A program made the translations under genes and the position numbers. From NCBI GenBank assembly GCA_964469165.1, contig CAYXXZ010000013.1, positions 1-44,484 of the forward strand: a stretch of 44,484 nt of DNA, in the 5' to 3' direction. The DNA comes from CAYXXZ01 sp964469165 (lineage in GTDB: Bacteria > Pseudomonadota > Gammaproteobacteria > Pseudomonadales > Porticoccaceae). Positions 36,290-44,484 of the stretch are shown here, piece after piece (the first letter of the stretch is position 1; every line of letters begins with the position of its first letter). Below the pieces are notes generated by a model. That model saw nothing but the letters and a program-made list of their open reading frames with translations, had not been told where the DNA came from and ran no database searches.

Positions 36290-37134
36290 TAGCGGCCCTG
36301 CCTGCGCGCCATGAAGGCCAGCCGTTCGAGCAGATGCACGTCCTGCTCGTTTTTCAGCAGGGCGCCGTACAGCGGCGGAATGGCCTTGGTGGGATCGCGA
36401 TCTTTGAGAATTTCATCCGGAATATCGTCGGACAGCAGCAATTTCAGCCAGTCGATCAATTCCGATGTCGACGGCTTCTTCTTCAGACCAGGCACCTGGC
36501 GCAGATCGAAGAAAATATCGAGCGCCTCGTCCACCAGGCTCTTCTTGATGCCCGGATAGTGAACGTCGATGATTTCCTGCATGGTCGCCCGGCTCGGAAA
36601 ATTGATGAAGTGGAAAAAGCAGCGGCGCAGAAAAGCGTCTGGCAGTTCCTTCTCGTTGTTGCTGGTGATGATGACGATGGGGCGCTTTTTGGCTTTGATG
36701 GTCTCCCCCGTCTCGTAGACGTGGAACTCCATGCGGTCCAGCTCCAGCAGCAGGTCGTTGGGAAACTCGATGTCCGCCTTGTCGATTTCGTCGATCAGCA
36801 ACACGCACTGCTGTTCGGACTCAAAAGCATTCCACAGCTTGCCTTTCTTGATGTAGTTGCCGATGTCGTGGACTTTTTCGTCGCCCAACTGGGAGTCGCG
36901 CAGGCGCGACACCGCATCGTATTCATAAAGACCCTGCTGAGCCTTGGTGGTGGACTTGATGTGCCAGGCAATCAGCGGCATGTCCAGCGCGGCGGCAACT
37001 TCTTCCGCCAACAGGGTCTTGCCCGTGCCGGGTTCACCCTTGATCAGCAGGGGACGCTGCAGCGCAACGGTGGCATTCACTGCCATACGCAGGTCGTCCG
37101 TCGCCACATAGCGCTCAGTACCGGTAAACTTCAT
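36289..37134 (-). CDS. MoxR-family AAA+ ATPase
   Basis: A 281-residue ATPase from ATG 37134 (TTGGAGA upstream). Walker A is GEPGTGKTLLAEE, Walker B LLIDEIDKAD, sensor 1 IITSNNEKELPDAFLRRC, with an arginine finger in the last motif and the C-terminal lid to GALLKNEQDVHLL. It is upstream of and coupled to the VWA gene. An upstream in-frame ATG at 37230 would cross the intergenic repeat and is unlikely. Confidence 0.94.
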   Translation of the reverse strand: MKFTGTERYVATDDLRMAVNATVALQRPLLIKGEPGTGKTLLAEEVAAALDMPLIAWHIKSTTKAQQGLYEYDAVSRLRDSQLGDEKVHDIGNYIKKGKLWNAFESEQQCVLLIDEIDKADIEFPNDLLLELDRMEFHVYETGETIKAKKRPIVIITSNNEKELPDAFLRRCFFHFINFPSRATMQEIIDVHYPGIKKSLVDEALDIFFDLRQVPGLKKKPSTSELIDWLKLLLSDDIPDEILKDRDPTKAIPPLYGALLKNEQDVHLLERLAFMARRQGR

Positions 37135-37207
37135 AGTGTCTCCAACAAATTTACTGTCATGCGGCCTCTGCGATCTGTCGACGTCGTGCCGCGCGGGGAT
37201 AATACAA

Positions 37208-37321
37208 AAGCCGTAAGCCATAGGCCTCAAGCAGGACTCGTTTGAGCGATGCTTTGGCAGCGGGGGCTGTGAAAACCCTCGTACCTGAGCGATCCAGCTT
37301 GAAACCTGGGGCTTACAGCTT
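37208..37321. repeat. Imperfect inverted repeat between moxR and gor
   Basis: AAGCCGTAAGCCATAGGCCT (37208-37231 arm) pairs with a complement at 37298-37321 with about four mismatches and a 66-base spacer. It reaches the gor stop codon. Probably a terminator or a decayed hairpin element. The rest of 37135-37320 shows no gene. Confidence 0.5.
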
Positions 37322-38691
37322 CATTCTTCCTGAACGGGAGTGCGCATGGTAACAAATTCTTCCGCTGCCGTCGGGTGGATGCCCACGGTGGCGTCGAAGT
37401 CGGCCTTGGTCGCGCCCGCCTTGATGGCCACGGCAAAGCCCTGCATGATTTCGCCCGCACCCTCGCCGAGCATATGGCAGCCCAGCACCCGGTCGGTGCT
37501 GTTCTGAACCACCAGTTTCATCAGCACCCTTTCCGGCCCGCCGCCGAGTGTCTGCTTCATAGGGCGGAAATCGGTGCGATAAATGACCACGTCATCGGCG
37601 AACTGCTTTCTCGCCTCTGCTTCACTCAGGCCGACGGTGCCGATGGGCGGCTGGCTGAATACGGCGGTGGGAATATTGCGATAATCCATGGCGCCAGTGC
37701 CGCCGCGAAACAGGTTGTCGGCCAGCACCATGGCTTCGGAAATCGCCACTGGCGTGAGCTGGAGGCGATCGATGACATCACCGATGGCGTAAATCGACGG
37801 CTCGCGGGATTGAAAATGGTCATCGACTTCGATGGCGCCCTTGTCATTGCGCGTCACGGCGGTATTTTTCAGGCCGAGTCCTTCCGTGAGGGGCACCCGG
37901 CCCGTGGCGAACATCACGGCGTCCGCGTCAAGATGGCCGCCCTTGACGAAGTGCGCGCGCAGGCTGCCGTCAGATTGTTTTTCGATGGCGCAGATATCGG
38001 CATCGAAATGTAGCTGGATGCCAGCGGCAGACATCTGCTCCGTCAGGCTTTTGCTCAGATCCGCGTCGAAATTTTTCAGCAGGGTTTTGCCGCGATAGGC
38101 CACATGCGTGTCGCAGCCGAAGCCCTGGAAAATTCCCGCGAATTCCACTGCGATGTAACCGCCGCCCACCACGATCACGCGCTTGGGCAGAGTTTCAAGG
38201 TAGAACGCTTCATTGGAGCTGATGGCCAGCTCGCGGCCGGGAATATCGGGGATACGCGGCCAGCCGCCCACGGCAATCAGGATATGGCGCGCGCTGTGCT
38301 CGCGACCGTTGACCCGCACCTTGTTGGGTCCGGCGATGGTGGCGCGTCCGTCGATCAATTCCACACCGGCATTGACCAGCAGATCGCGATAGACACCGTT
38401 GAGGCGCTCGATTTCCCGGGTTTTGTTGTCGCGCAGTGTCGGCCAGTCGAACTCGCTATCGCCTATCTGCCAGCCAAAGCCCGCCGCGTCGCGCAAGTTG
38501 CGGGAAACCTCCGCCGCATAAACGAACAGTTTTTTCGGCACGCAACCCACATTGACGCAGGTGCCGCCCAGGTAGCGCTCTTCGGCAATGGCGACCTTGG
38601 CGCCGTACTGCGCCGACATGCGCGCGGCGCGCACGCCGCCGGAGCCCGCGCCGATCACGAAAAGATCGTAGTCGTATTCACTCGTGGACAT
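37321..38691 (-). CDS. gor: Glutathione-disulfide reductase
   Basis: A 456-residue flavoprotein from ATG 38691, overlapping the end of cysG by 14 bases. FAD-binding is VIGAGSGGVRAARM, redox-active disulfide GGTCVNVGCVPKK (Cys 45 and 50), NADPH-binding VVGGGYIAVEFAG, and the C-terminal catalytic HPTAAEEF. It reduces oxidised glutathione with NADPH in the cytoplasm. The overlap with cysG suggests co-transcription with serS-cysG. Confidence 0.95.
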   Translation of the reverse strand: MSTSEYDYDLFVIGAGSGGVRAARMSAQYGAKVAIAEERYLGGTCVNVGCVPKKLFVYAAEVSRNLRDAAGFGWQIGDSEFDWPTLRDNKTREIERLNGVYRDLLVNAGVELIDGRATIAGPNKVRVNGREHSARHILIAVGGWPRIPDIPGRELAISSNEAFYLETLPKRVIVVGGGYIAVEFAGIFQGFGCDTHVAYRGKTLLKNFDADLSKSLTEQMSAAGIQLHFDADICAIEKQSDGSLRAHFVKGGHLDADAVMFATGRVPLTEGLGLKNTAVTRNDKGAIEVDDHFQSREPSIYAIGDVIDRLQLTPVAISEAMVLADNLFRGGTGAMDYRNIPTAVFSQPPIGTVGLSEAEARKQFADDVVIYRTDFRPMKQTLGGGPERVLMKLVVQNSTDRVLGCHMLGEGAGEIMQGFAVAIKAGATKADFDATVGIHPTAAEEFVTMRTPVQEE

Positions 38692-40069
38692 CGGATTTGA
38701 ACCAGTTGAGGCGGGAGTGAAGCGACACCACGCCGCCGACGATGATGAGTGTCGGAGCACGAATACCCAAGTGCTCCACCTTTTCCGCCAGGTCGCTCAG
38801 GGTGCCAATGACGACGCGCTGACTCGGCAATGTGCCCTTTTCCACCAGCGCCGCTGGCATGGTGCCATCGACCCCGTGGGCGATCAACTCGCGGCTGATG
38901 ACCGGCAGACTGTTGAGGCCCATGTAGAACACCAGAGTCTGGCCGGGCGATGCCAGTTGCGGCCAGTCCAGGGTGAGCTCGTCGCTGCGCCGGTGACCGG
39001 TGACAAAGCGCACCGATTGGGCGTGATCCCGGTGCGTCAGGGGAATGCCCGCATAGCTGGCGCATCCCGAAGCCGCAGTGATGCCGGGCACCACCTGAAA
39101 GGGAATGTCGTATTCGACGAGATGCTCGATCTCTTCGCCGCCCCGGCCAAAGATGAAAGGGTCGCCGCCCTTGAGGCGCAGCACCCGGTGCCCTTCGCGG
39201 GCGTACTTCACCAACAGCTGATTGATGTCCTGCTGGGGTACGGGATGGTCGCCGGCGGTCTTGCCCACGTGAATTCGCGTCGCGTCGCGGCGCACCAGAT
39301 CGAGGACACCCCTGGATACGAGGCGGTCGTACAGCACCACGTCCGCCTGCTGCATGAGGCGCAAGGCGCGGAAGGTCAGCAAATCGGGATCGCCGGGGCC
39401 GCCGCCCACCAGATACACCTCGCCAATGCGCGCTGGCTGCGCACTGCTCAACGCCTGTTCGAGCAAGCGTTGCGCCCTGCTTTCGTCGCCGGCCAGTGCC
39501 GCTTCGCCCGCCGGGCCTTCAAAGAGAGCTTCCCAGAATGCGCGCCGGTCATTCTCGTTCGGCAGTTCCTGCTTGACCCTGGGGCGGAATTTTTCCGCGA
39601 GCGCCGCCAGGCGCCCGTAGGCTGCGGGAATCAGCGCCTCGATCTTGCCGCGCAGCAGGCGCGCCAGTACCGGCGCGGCGCCGCCGGTGCCGATGGCGAT
39701 CTGTAGCGGTGAACGGTCGACAATCGCGGGAAAGATGACCGAGCACAACGCCGGATTGTCCACCACGTTGACGGGAATATTGCGATCCCGCGCCCAGCGC
39801 GACACCTGCTCGTTGACCTGTTGATCGTTGGTCGCCGACACCACCAGCGAGGCCAACGCCAGGTCGTTGGGGTGAAACGTCTTGCGGCTGATCTGTATGG
39901 TGTGGCTCTCTTCGAGCGCCTGAAGATCCGCACAGACCTGTGGCGCCACCACCAACACCTTGGCGCCAGCCTCGAGAAGCAGGCGCACCTTGCGCAGCGC
40001 CACCTCGCCACCGCCGGCCACAACACATTTGCGGTCGGCGATTCTGTGAAACAGCGGCAGGTAATCCAT
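38678..40069 (-). CDS. cysG: Siroheme synthase CysG
   Basis: A 463-residue trifunctional enzyme. The N-terminal part is precorrin-2 dehydrogenase/ferrochelatase (MDYLPLFHRIADRKCVVAGG, FPAIVDRSPLQIAIGTGG). The C-terminal part is uroporphyrinogen-III methyltransferase (YLVGGGPGDPDLLTFRALRL, RLKGGDPFIFGRGGEE, GITAASGCASYAGIPLTHRD). Makes sirohaem for sulfite and nitrite reductases. ATG 40069 is 4 bases after the serS stop, and its own end overlaps gor. Confidence 0.96.
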   Translation of the reverse strand: MDYLPLFHRIADRKCVVAGGGEVALRKVRLLLEAGAKVLVVAPQVCADLQALEESHTIQISRKTFHPNDLALASLVVSATNDQQVNEQVSRWARDRNIPVNVVDNPALCSVIFPAIVDRSPLQIAIGTGGAAPVLARLLRGKIEALIPAAYGRLAALAEKFRPRVKQELPNENDRRAFWEALFEGPAGEAALAGDESRAQRLLEQALSSAQPARIGEVYLVGGGPGDPDLLTFRALRLMQQADVVLYDRLVSRGVLDLVRRDATRIHVGKTAGDHPVPQQDINQLLVKYAREGHRVLRLKGGDPFIFGRGGEEIEHLVEYDIPFQVVPGITAASGCASYAGIPLTHRDHAQSVRFVTGHRRSDELTLDWPQLASPGQTLVFYMGLNSLPVISRELIAHGVDGTMPAALVEKGTLPSQRVVIGTLSDLAEKVEHLGIRAPTLIIVGGVVSLHSRLNWFKSDVHE

Positions 40070-40073
40070 TGGC

Positions 40074-41363
40074 TCAACCAGCCATGATGGTGGCGCGGCC
40101 GCCCATATAGGCCTGCAGCGCAGTTGGCACGGCAACACTGCCGTCCTCCTGCTGGTAGTTCTCGAGAATGGCGAGCAGCGTTCTGCCGATCGCCAGACCG
40201 GAGCCGTTCAGTGTATGCACCAGCTCCGGCTTGCCGGTATCGGGATTGCGCCAGCGCGCTTTCAGGCGGCGCGCCTGGAAATCCCGGAAATTGCTGCACG
40301 AGGAAATTTCCCGGTATTTGTTCTGGGACGGCACCCAGACCTCGATGTCGTAGGTGCGGGCGGCGGAGAATCCCATGTCGCCACCGCACAGAATGATGGT
40401 GCGAAACGGCAGCTCCAGCTTTTTGAGAATGGCTTCCGCGTGCGCGGTGAGTTGCTCCAGTGCGGCACCGGAATCCTCCGGCCGCACGAACTGCACCAGT
40501 TCCACCTTCTCGAACTGGTGCTGGCGGATCAGGCCGCGGGTGTCCTTGCCATAGCTGCCCGCCTCGCTGCGAAAGCACGGGCTGTGGCACACGAATTTGG
40601 CGGGAAGTGCGTCGCTGATGATGGTATCCCGGTAGATATTGGTGACCGGCACCTCCGCGGTGGGAATCAGATAGAAGCCGCGTTCATCGGTGAGTTTGAA
40701 CAGGTCTTCCTCGAATTTCGGCAGTTGGCCGGTACCGAACAAAGAGTCTCTGTTGACGATGTAGGGAACGTTGATTTCCTGGTAGCCGTGCTCGGCGATA
40801 TGAACGTCGAGCATGAACTGGATCAGCGCCCGGTGCAGGCGCGCCACGTCGCCGCGCAGCACCGCGAAGCGCGAGCCGGCGAGTTTTACGCCGGTTTCAA
40901 AATCCAGCAGGCCGCCGGCCTCGCCCAGATCCACGTGATCCTTGATGGCAAACGCAAAGGTGCGCGGTTCACCCCAGCGGCGAATCTCCACGTTGTCGTC
41001 TTCGCTCTTGCCGTCTGGCACTTCGGCGTCGGGCAGGTTGGGCACTTCGTGGAGATAATGTTCGAGTTTTTCCTGAATGGCGGCGAGCTCCCCTTCCGCT
41101 TCCTGGGCGGCCACCTTGAGCTGCTCACCCTTCGCCTTCAGGGGTTCGATGTCTTCGCCCTTTGCCTTGGCCTCGGCAATCGCCTTGCCCATCGCCCTGG
41201 CATAGGCGTTGCGCTCTTCCTGCAAGCCCTGGGATTTTTCCTGCGCGGCGCGGCGCCGCGTTTCCAGTTCGCCCAGATAATCGACATTCAGAACAAAACC
41301 GCGCTTGGCGAGAGCGGCGGCAACGGTTTGCGGTTCGGCGCGGACGAGCTTGGGGTCGAGCAT
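40074..41363 (-). CDS. serS: Seryl-tRNA synthetase
   Basis: A 429-residue class II synthetase starting MLDPKLVRAEPQTVAAALAK. The N-terminal coiled coil is about residues 30-100. Class II motif 2 includes CFRSEAGSYGKDTRGLIRQH and motif 3 GSGLAIGRTLLAILENYQQ. It is 20 bases after crcB and 4 bases before cysG. The ribosome-binding site is weak. Confidence 0.97.
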   Translation of the reverse strand: MLDPKLVRAEPQTVAAALAKRGFVLNVDYLGELETRRRAAQEKSQGLQEERNAYARAMGKAIAEAKAKGEDIEPLKAKGEQLKVAAQEAEGELAAIQEKLEHYLHEVPNLPDAEVPDGKSEDDNVEIRRWGEPRTFAFAIKDHVDLGEAGGLLDFETGVKLAGSRFAVLRGDVARLHRALIQFMLDVHIAEHGYQEINVPYIVNRDSLFGTGQLPKFEEDLFKLTDERGFYLIPTAEVPVTNIYRDTIISDALPAKFVCHSPCFRSEAGSYGKDTRGLIRQHQFEKVELVQFVRPEDSGAALEQLTAHAEAILKKLELPFRTIILCGGDMGFSAARTYDIEVWVPSQNKYREISSCSNFRDFQARRLKARWRNPDTGKPELVHTLNGSGLAIGRTLLAILENYQQEDGSVAVPTALQAYMGGRATIMAG

Positions 41364-41383
41364 GAGATATCAGGTTTCCAGTA

Positions 41384-41767
41384 TCAGAACAGTCGGGTTA
41401 CAGCAACCGCCACCGCGACGCCGCCCAGACACAACACCAGGGAAGCAACCACGTAGGCAACCGCCAGCAATGGCTGGCCATTTTGCCACAAAGCCAAGGT
41501 GTCGAGCGAAAAAGCCGAGAAAGTGGTGAAGGCGCCGAGAAAACCCACCATCAGAAAACTTCGCCACTCCGGTGCCAACCACAGTTTTTCGAGAATCAGC
41601 ACATAGAGTACGCCCATGATCAACGAGCCGAGAACGTTGACCAGCAGTGTGGAGATGGGAAACCTGCCGCCGGCCAGCGGCTGGATCAGCGCGGCGAGGC
41701 CGTAGCGGGCAAGGGTTCCCAGTGCGCCGAAAAAGGCCACAAGCAGAATGTTCGTTACGCCGGTCAT
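41384..41767 (-). CDS. crcB: Fluoride channel CrcB/Fluc
   Basis: A 127-residue four-TM protein with GALGTLARYGLAAL near the N-terminus, LLVNVLGSLIMG and the pore motif GFLGAFTTFSAFSLDT. It exports fluoride. ACAGGA lies nine bases before the ATG. No fluoride riboswitch was recognised upstream. Confidence 0.94.
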   Translation of the reverse strand: MTGVTNILLVAFFGALGTLARYGLAALIQPLAGGRFPISTLLVNVLGSLIMGVLYVLILEKLWLAPEWRSFLMVGFLGAFTTFSAFSLDTLALWQNGQPLLAVAYVVASLVLCLGGVAVAVAVTRLF

Positions 41768-41887
41768 GGATGTTTTCCTGTGAAGTGAATCTTCTTTTCG
41801 TTGCCACGCTCATCGCTCTACACAACGCCGCGAAGCACACACCTTCGGGCCGCAAGGCCCGAGACCTCAAGAGGCACCGCTCTCGAA

Positions 41888-41996
41888 GCAGGCTGTGGGG
41901 CAAGCGCTTCCGCCAGCGTCGGCGACAGGATGTCGCCGTCGCAGCGCACAGGGATGTGCTTGCAGCGGTGGCGAAAACGCTTGCCCCACAGCCTGC
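41888..41996. repeat. Hairpin element 1 between crcB and rarA
   Basis: A 19-bp perfect stem (41888-41906 with 41978-41996, GCAGGCTGTGGGGCAAGCG) encloses 71 bases. Its central part is very similar to the centre of element 2 in inverse orientation. Confidence 0.85.
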
Positions 41997-42108
41997 CGCA
42001 CCCAGCCCGCACAACACTCAGCAATATCAGCTTCAGCAAAAGTGCCAACCCTTTAGCTCATTCGTCCCGCGTCAAAAAGGAACTGACCGCCTTGAGGTTT
42101 GGGTGGTG

Positions 42109-42219
42109 AGCATGGCGGGCGGAGAGGGCTTCCAGCACCGCTGCAAGTCCATCCATGGACGCTGCGACGGCGACGTCCTGTCGCCGACGCTGCTGAAAGC
42201 CCTCTCCGCCCGCCATGCT
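42109..42219. repeat. Hairpin element 2 between crcB and rarA
   Basis: A 23-bp perfect stem (42109-42131 with 42197-42219, about GCATGGCGGGCGGAGAGGGC) around a centre that contains GTCGGCGACAGGACGTCGCC on the minus strand, as in element 1 (one change). The outer arms differ completely from element 1. The rest of 41768-42330 holds no gene I can support. Confidence 0.85.
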
Positions 42220-42330
42220 TCGAGCAACGTGCCACATCAACCTTCCTTGATCCCAAGCAACGGTGGTGTAGAACGATGAATGCGGAGCCTGAGAATCAGA
42301 AAAAGTATCCATCCCGTGTGGCTCACAACT

Positions 42331-43668
42331 TTACTTCTTATCCCCATAGCGCCTCTGCGGGCTTTTGGCGTTCAGTTCCCGGAAGCGCGCCAGCTTTTCG
42401 CCAATGGTTTTTTCAAGCCCCTGCTCGGCCGGAAAATAGTAGCGGCTGTCGGCGATTTCCTCGGGAAAATAGTTCTCTCCCGCGGCGAAGGCGTCGGGCT
42501 CGTCGTGGGCGTAGCGGTATTCCTTGCCGTAATCCAGTTCCTTCATGAGCTTGGTGGGAGCATTGCGGATATGCAGCGGCACGTCGTAGCTTGGCTGCTT
42601 GCGAATGTCCGCCCGCACCCGTCCGAAAGCGGTGTAGACCGCGTTGCTTTTGGGTGCCACCGCCAGGTAGGCCACCGCCTGCGCCAGGGAAAGCTCGCCC
42701 TCCGGCGAACCGAGGCGCTCCAGCACGTCCCAGGCATCGAGACTCAGCGCCAGCGCGCGCGGGTCGGCGTTGCCGATATCCTCCGACGCCATGCGCACCA
42801 CGCGGCGCGCGATGTAGAGCGGGTCGCAGCCACCGTCGAGCATGCGCGCCAGCCAGTACAGTGCGGCATCGGGCGAGGAGCCGCGCACGGCCTTGTGCAA
42901 CGCCGAAATCTGGTTATAGAAATCCTCGCCACCCTTGTCGAAGCGGCGCGCGTCGGAGACGAGGATTTCGCGCAGGACGGTCTCGTCCACCCGCCCCGCC
43001 TCGGCCAGGTCGGCGGCAATTTCAAGCAGATTCAGCGCGCGCCGCCCATCGCCGTCGGCGGCGTCCACCAGGGCATCCAGCACCGCGTCATCGATAATCA
43101 GCGCATTCGGCAGACCGCGCTCGCGATCCGTCAATGCGCGGCGCAGCAGGCTCAGGATGGCGTCCCTGTCGAGGGAGCGAAACACGTATACCCGGCAGCG
43201 CGACAGCAGCGCATTGTTGAGCTCGAACGAGGGGTTTTCGGTGGTCGCGCCCACCAGGATCACCGTACCGCTTTCCACATAGGGCAGAAAGGCATCCTGC
43301 TGGGATTTGTTGAAGCGGTGAATTTCATCCACGAACAGTACGGTCTTGCGGCCCTCGGCAGCGCGGTATTTTTCCGCGCGGGCAATGGCTTCGCGAATGT
43401 CCTTGACGCCGGCCAGCACCGCCGACAGGGTTTCGAAATGGGCGCTGCCGTAATTGGCAACCATCTGCGCGAGGGTGGTCTTGCCGGTGCCGGGCGGCCC
43501 CCAGAAAATCATCGAATGCAGCTGTCCCTTGAGGATCGCCTCACGCAGTGGTTTGCCCTCCCCCAGCACGTGCTGCTGACCAGCGAACTCGTCGAGATTG
43601 CGCGGCCGCAGGCGCGCCGCCAGGGGCTGGTAGGGAGACTCGGCGAACAAGGATCCGCTGCCCTTCAT
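42331..43668 (-). CDS. rarA: Replication-associated recombination protein RarA (MgsA)
   Basis: A 445-residue AAA+ ATPase of the clamp-loader type. Near the start it has RPRNLDEFAGQQHVLGEGKP. Walker A is GPPGTGKTTLAQM and Walker B VLFVDEIHRFNKSQQDAFLP; GATTENPSFELNNALLSRC carries sensor 1. The C-terminal tetramerisation part has SLDAWDVLERLGSPEGEL. Acts at stalled forks. Between lolA and crcB, as in Pseudomonas-like genomes. It is separated from lolA by an R4 palindrome. Confidence 0.96.
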   Translation of the reverse strand: MKGSGSLFAESPYQPLAARLRPRNLDEFAGQQHVLGEGKPLREAILKGQLHSMIFWGPPGTGKTTLAQMVANYGSAHFETLSAVLAGVKDIREAIARAEKYRAAEGRKTVLFVDEIHRFNKSQQDAFLPYVESGTVILVGATTENPSFELNNALLSRCRVYVFRSLDRDAILSLLRRALTDRERGLPNALIIDDAVLDALVDAADGDGRRALNLLEIAADLAEAGRVDETVLREILVSDARRFDKGGEDFYNQISALHKAVRGSSPDAALYWLARMLDGGCDPLYIARRVVRMASEDIGNADPRALALSLDAWDVLERLGSPEGELSLAQAVAYLAVAPKSNAVYTAFGRVRADIRKQPSYDVPLHIRNAPTKLMKELDYGKEYRYAHDEPDAFAAGENYFPEEIADSRYYFPAEQGLEKTIGEKLARFRELNAKSPQRRYGDKK

Positions 43669-43687
43669 CGCTAAAACCTGTCAGTTT

Positions 43688-43773
43688 GCAGGTTGGGCCG
43701 AGGAACGAAGCCCAACAGGGGAGAGGCACGTTGATGCCGGAACTGTTGGGCTTCGTTCCTCAGCCCAACCTAC
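43688..43773. repeat. R4 palindrome, copy C
   Basis: Arms about 43690-43718 and 43743-43773 (AGGTTGGGCCGAGGAACGAA), one mismatch to copy A. It fills the gap between lolA and rarA. Confidence 0.88.
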
Positions 43774-43786
43774 GCGTTGAAACCTG

Positions 43787-44437
43787 TCAGTTGTCGTAGA
43801 GCACATCCACGCCCCTGGGAATTTTGAACCTGAAGAGCCGCTGGTTGACCTTGCCGTTGATCACCACATCGCGAAAGTCGATGGTGGTGCGCTGGCCGAG
43901 CGTGTCCCACAGGCTCATGCCCCTGGGGGTCTCGCCGGCGAAGGTCAGGGTGATCTTTTGATAAAGCGCCCCTTCGTCGCGCGGCACCAGGGTGAAAATG
44001 GTATCGCCACCTTCCGTCACATTGGAGACCTGATAGGTCGCGTCCAGGTTTTCCACCTTGCCGATCAGCAGCACTGCCGGGGTGTTGGCCACGTCTTCGT
44101 CGAAGGGGCGCACCGTGACCTGCTCGAGGTCCTTGTCGTAAAGCCACAGGGTGGTGGCATCGGATACCACTAGTTGCTCGAAGGGCGGCTCGGTCTGCCA
44201 ATGCACCTTGCCGGGCCGCGCCACGGTCATGGTGCCATCGACCGCCTGCAACTCATAGCCTTCGCCATCGGCCACGGTCTGATGGAAATCGGCTTTCAGT
44301 GATGCCAGCGGTGCGAGCAGGCGCTCCAGCCTGGTACTGGCGACGGGGTCGTGGACGGCTGCGGATACCGCTACGGAGCCGAGTGCGGCAAGCAGCACCA
44401 GGCCCTGGACGATACGGCGTGACAAGGATATTTTCAT
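43787..44437 (-). CDS. lolA: Outer-membrane lipoprotein carrier protein LolA
   Basis: A 216-residue periplasmic chaperone that carries lipoproteins from LolCDE to LolB. The signal peptide (about 1-26) ends SVAVSAAVHD. Family features are LKADFHQTVADGEGYELQ, GTMTVARPGKVHWQTEPPF, VVSDATTLWLYDKDLEQVTV and the C-terminal FRFKIPRGVDVL. AGGTGA eight bases upstream overlaps the ftsK stop, so the genes are coupled. Confidence 0.95.
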   Translation of the reverse strand: MKISLSRRIVQGLVLLAALGSVAVSAAVHDPVASTRLERLLAPLASLKADFHQTVADGEGYELQAVDGTMTVARPGKVHWQTEPPFEQLVVSDATTLWLYDKDLEQVTVRPFDEDVANTPAVLLIGKVENLDATYQVSNVTEGGDTIFTLVPRDEGALYQKITLTFAGETPRGMSLWDTLGQRTTIDFRDVVINGKVNQRLFRFKIPRGVDVLYDN

Positions 44438-44444
44438 GGAAGGA

Positions 44445-44484
44445 TCACCTGCGATCGGGAACCAATACTTCCCGGCTGCCGTTG
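44445..44484 (-). CDS. ftsK: FtsK, last 12 codons
   Basis: The frame entering from the right edge reads NGSREVLVPDRR then TGA (44445-44447). FtsK proteins end with a closely similar N-x-REVL-x-P segment after the gamma domain, and ftsK-lolA-rarA is a standard gene order. Only the tail is visible. Confidence 0.72.
   Translation of the reverse strand, partial: NGSREVLVPDRR

Noticed and set aside
41768..42330. Fluoride riboswitch or protein-coding gene in the crcB-rarA gap
   Set aside because: I found no fluoride riboswitch pattern before crcB, and the open frames there are by-products of the two GC-rich hairpin elements.

Overview
The window looks like a chromosome segment of a marine-type gammaproteobacterium related to Pseudomonadales/Cellvibrionales. 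The block ftsK-lolA-rarA-crcB-serS-cysG has the gene order known from Pseudomonas-like genomes, and a phosphatase/STAS pair sits beside mlaA as it does in Pseudomonas. No rRNA, tRNA or CRISPR array was recognised. This is a reading of one sequence without database searches.

Layout. (1) 1-1431: C-terminus of metH, a small DUF2970 protein and a 40-residue membrane peptide. (2) 1591-13504: two consecutive modules of the same design. Each has a leftward operon (TonB-dependent receptor, then an accessory gene, then a divergent Fur-family protein) facing a rightward response regulator/histidine kinase pair across an AT-rich, Fur-box-like intergenic region. The accessory gene is a PiuC-type hydroxylase in the first module and a polytopic COG4280-type membrane protein in the second. 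Both look like iron or metal-chelate uptake units under local two-component control. (3) 13526-19465: a leftward operon of an aromatic-acid-type MFS transporter, a DUF7064-like protein and an unusual PEP-utilising swivel-domain protein, with a divergent TetR regulator. (4) 19654-22101: STAS protein, PP2C response regulator and mlaA.

(5) 22200-31095 is a mosaic. It contains a 5'-truncated Rhs/YD-repeat gene with an unrecognised toxin tip and a coupled two-TM immunity candidate. Downstream of it lie at least five Rhs core fragments, three toxin-end remnants, two truncated lipoprotein (immunity-like) genes, an intact MazF-type toxin-antitoxin pair, an IS256 scrap, a Pmp3 fragment and the first codons of a REP-associated tyrosine transposase. 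The pieces are separated by at least eight copies of a ~35-bp repeat (R1) and two copies of a second hairpin repeat (R2). The Rhs core is present twice at near identity (25070-26390 and about 28561-29877).

(6) 31096-44484: housekeeping genes on the minus strand: hrpA, a CoxE-like VWA protein with a MoxR ATPase, gor, cysG, serS, crcB, rarA, lolA and the last codons of ftsK. Between them are palindromic REP-like elements (a GTAGGTTGGGCTGAG family at three sites, and two related hairpins between crcB and rarA).

The two observations I rate highest are the duplicated receptor/Fur-like/two-component modules, whose Fur proteins lack the usual histidine metal-site motif, and the repeat-punctuated graveyard of Rhs toxin-immunity cassettes in which the repeat itself supplies the stop codons of truncated genes.
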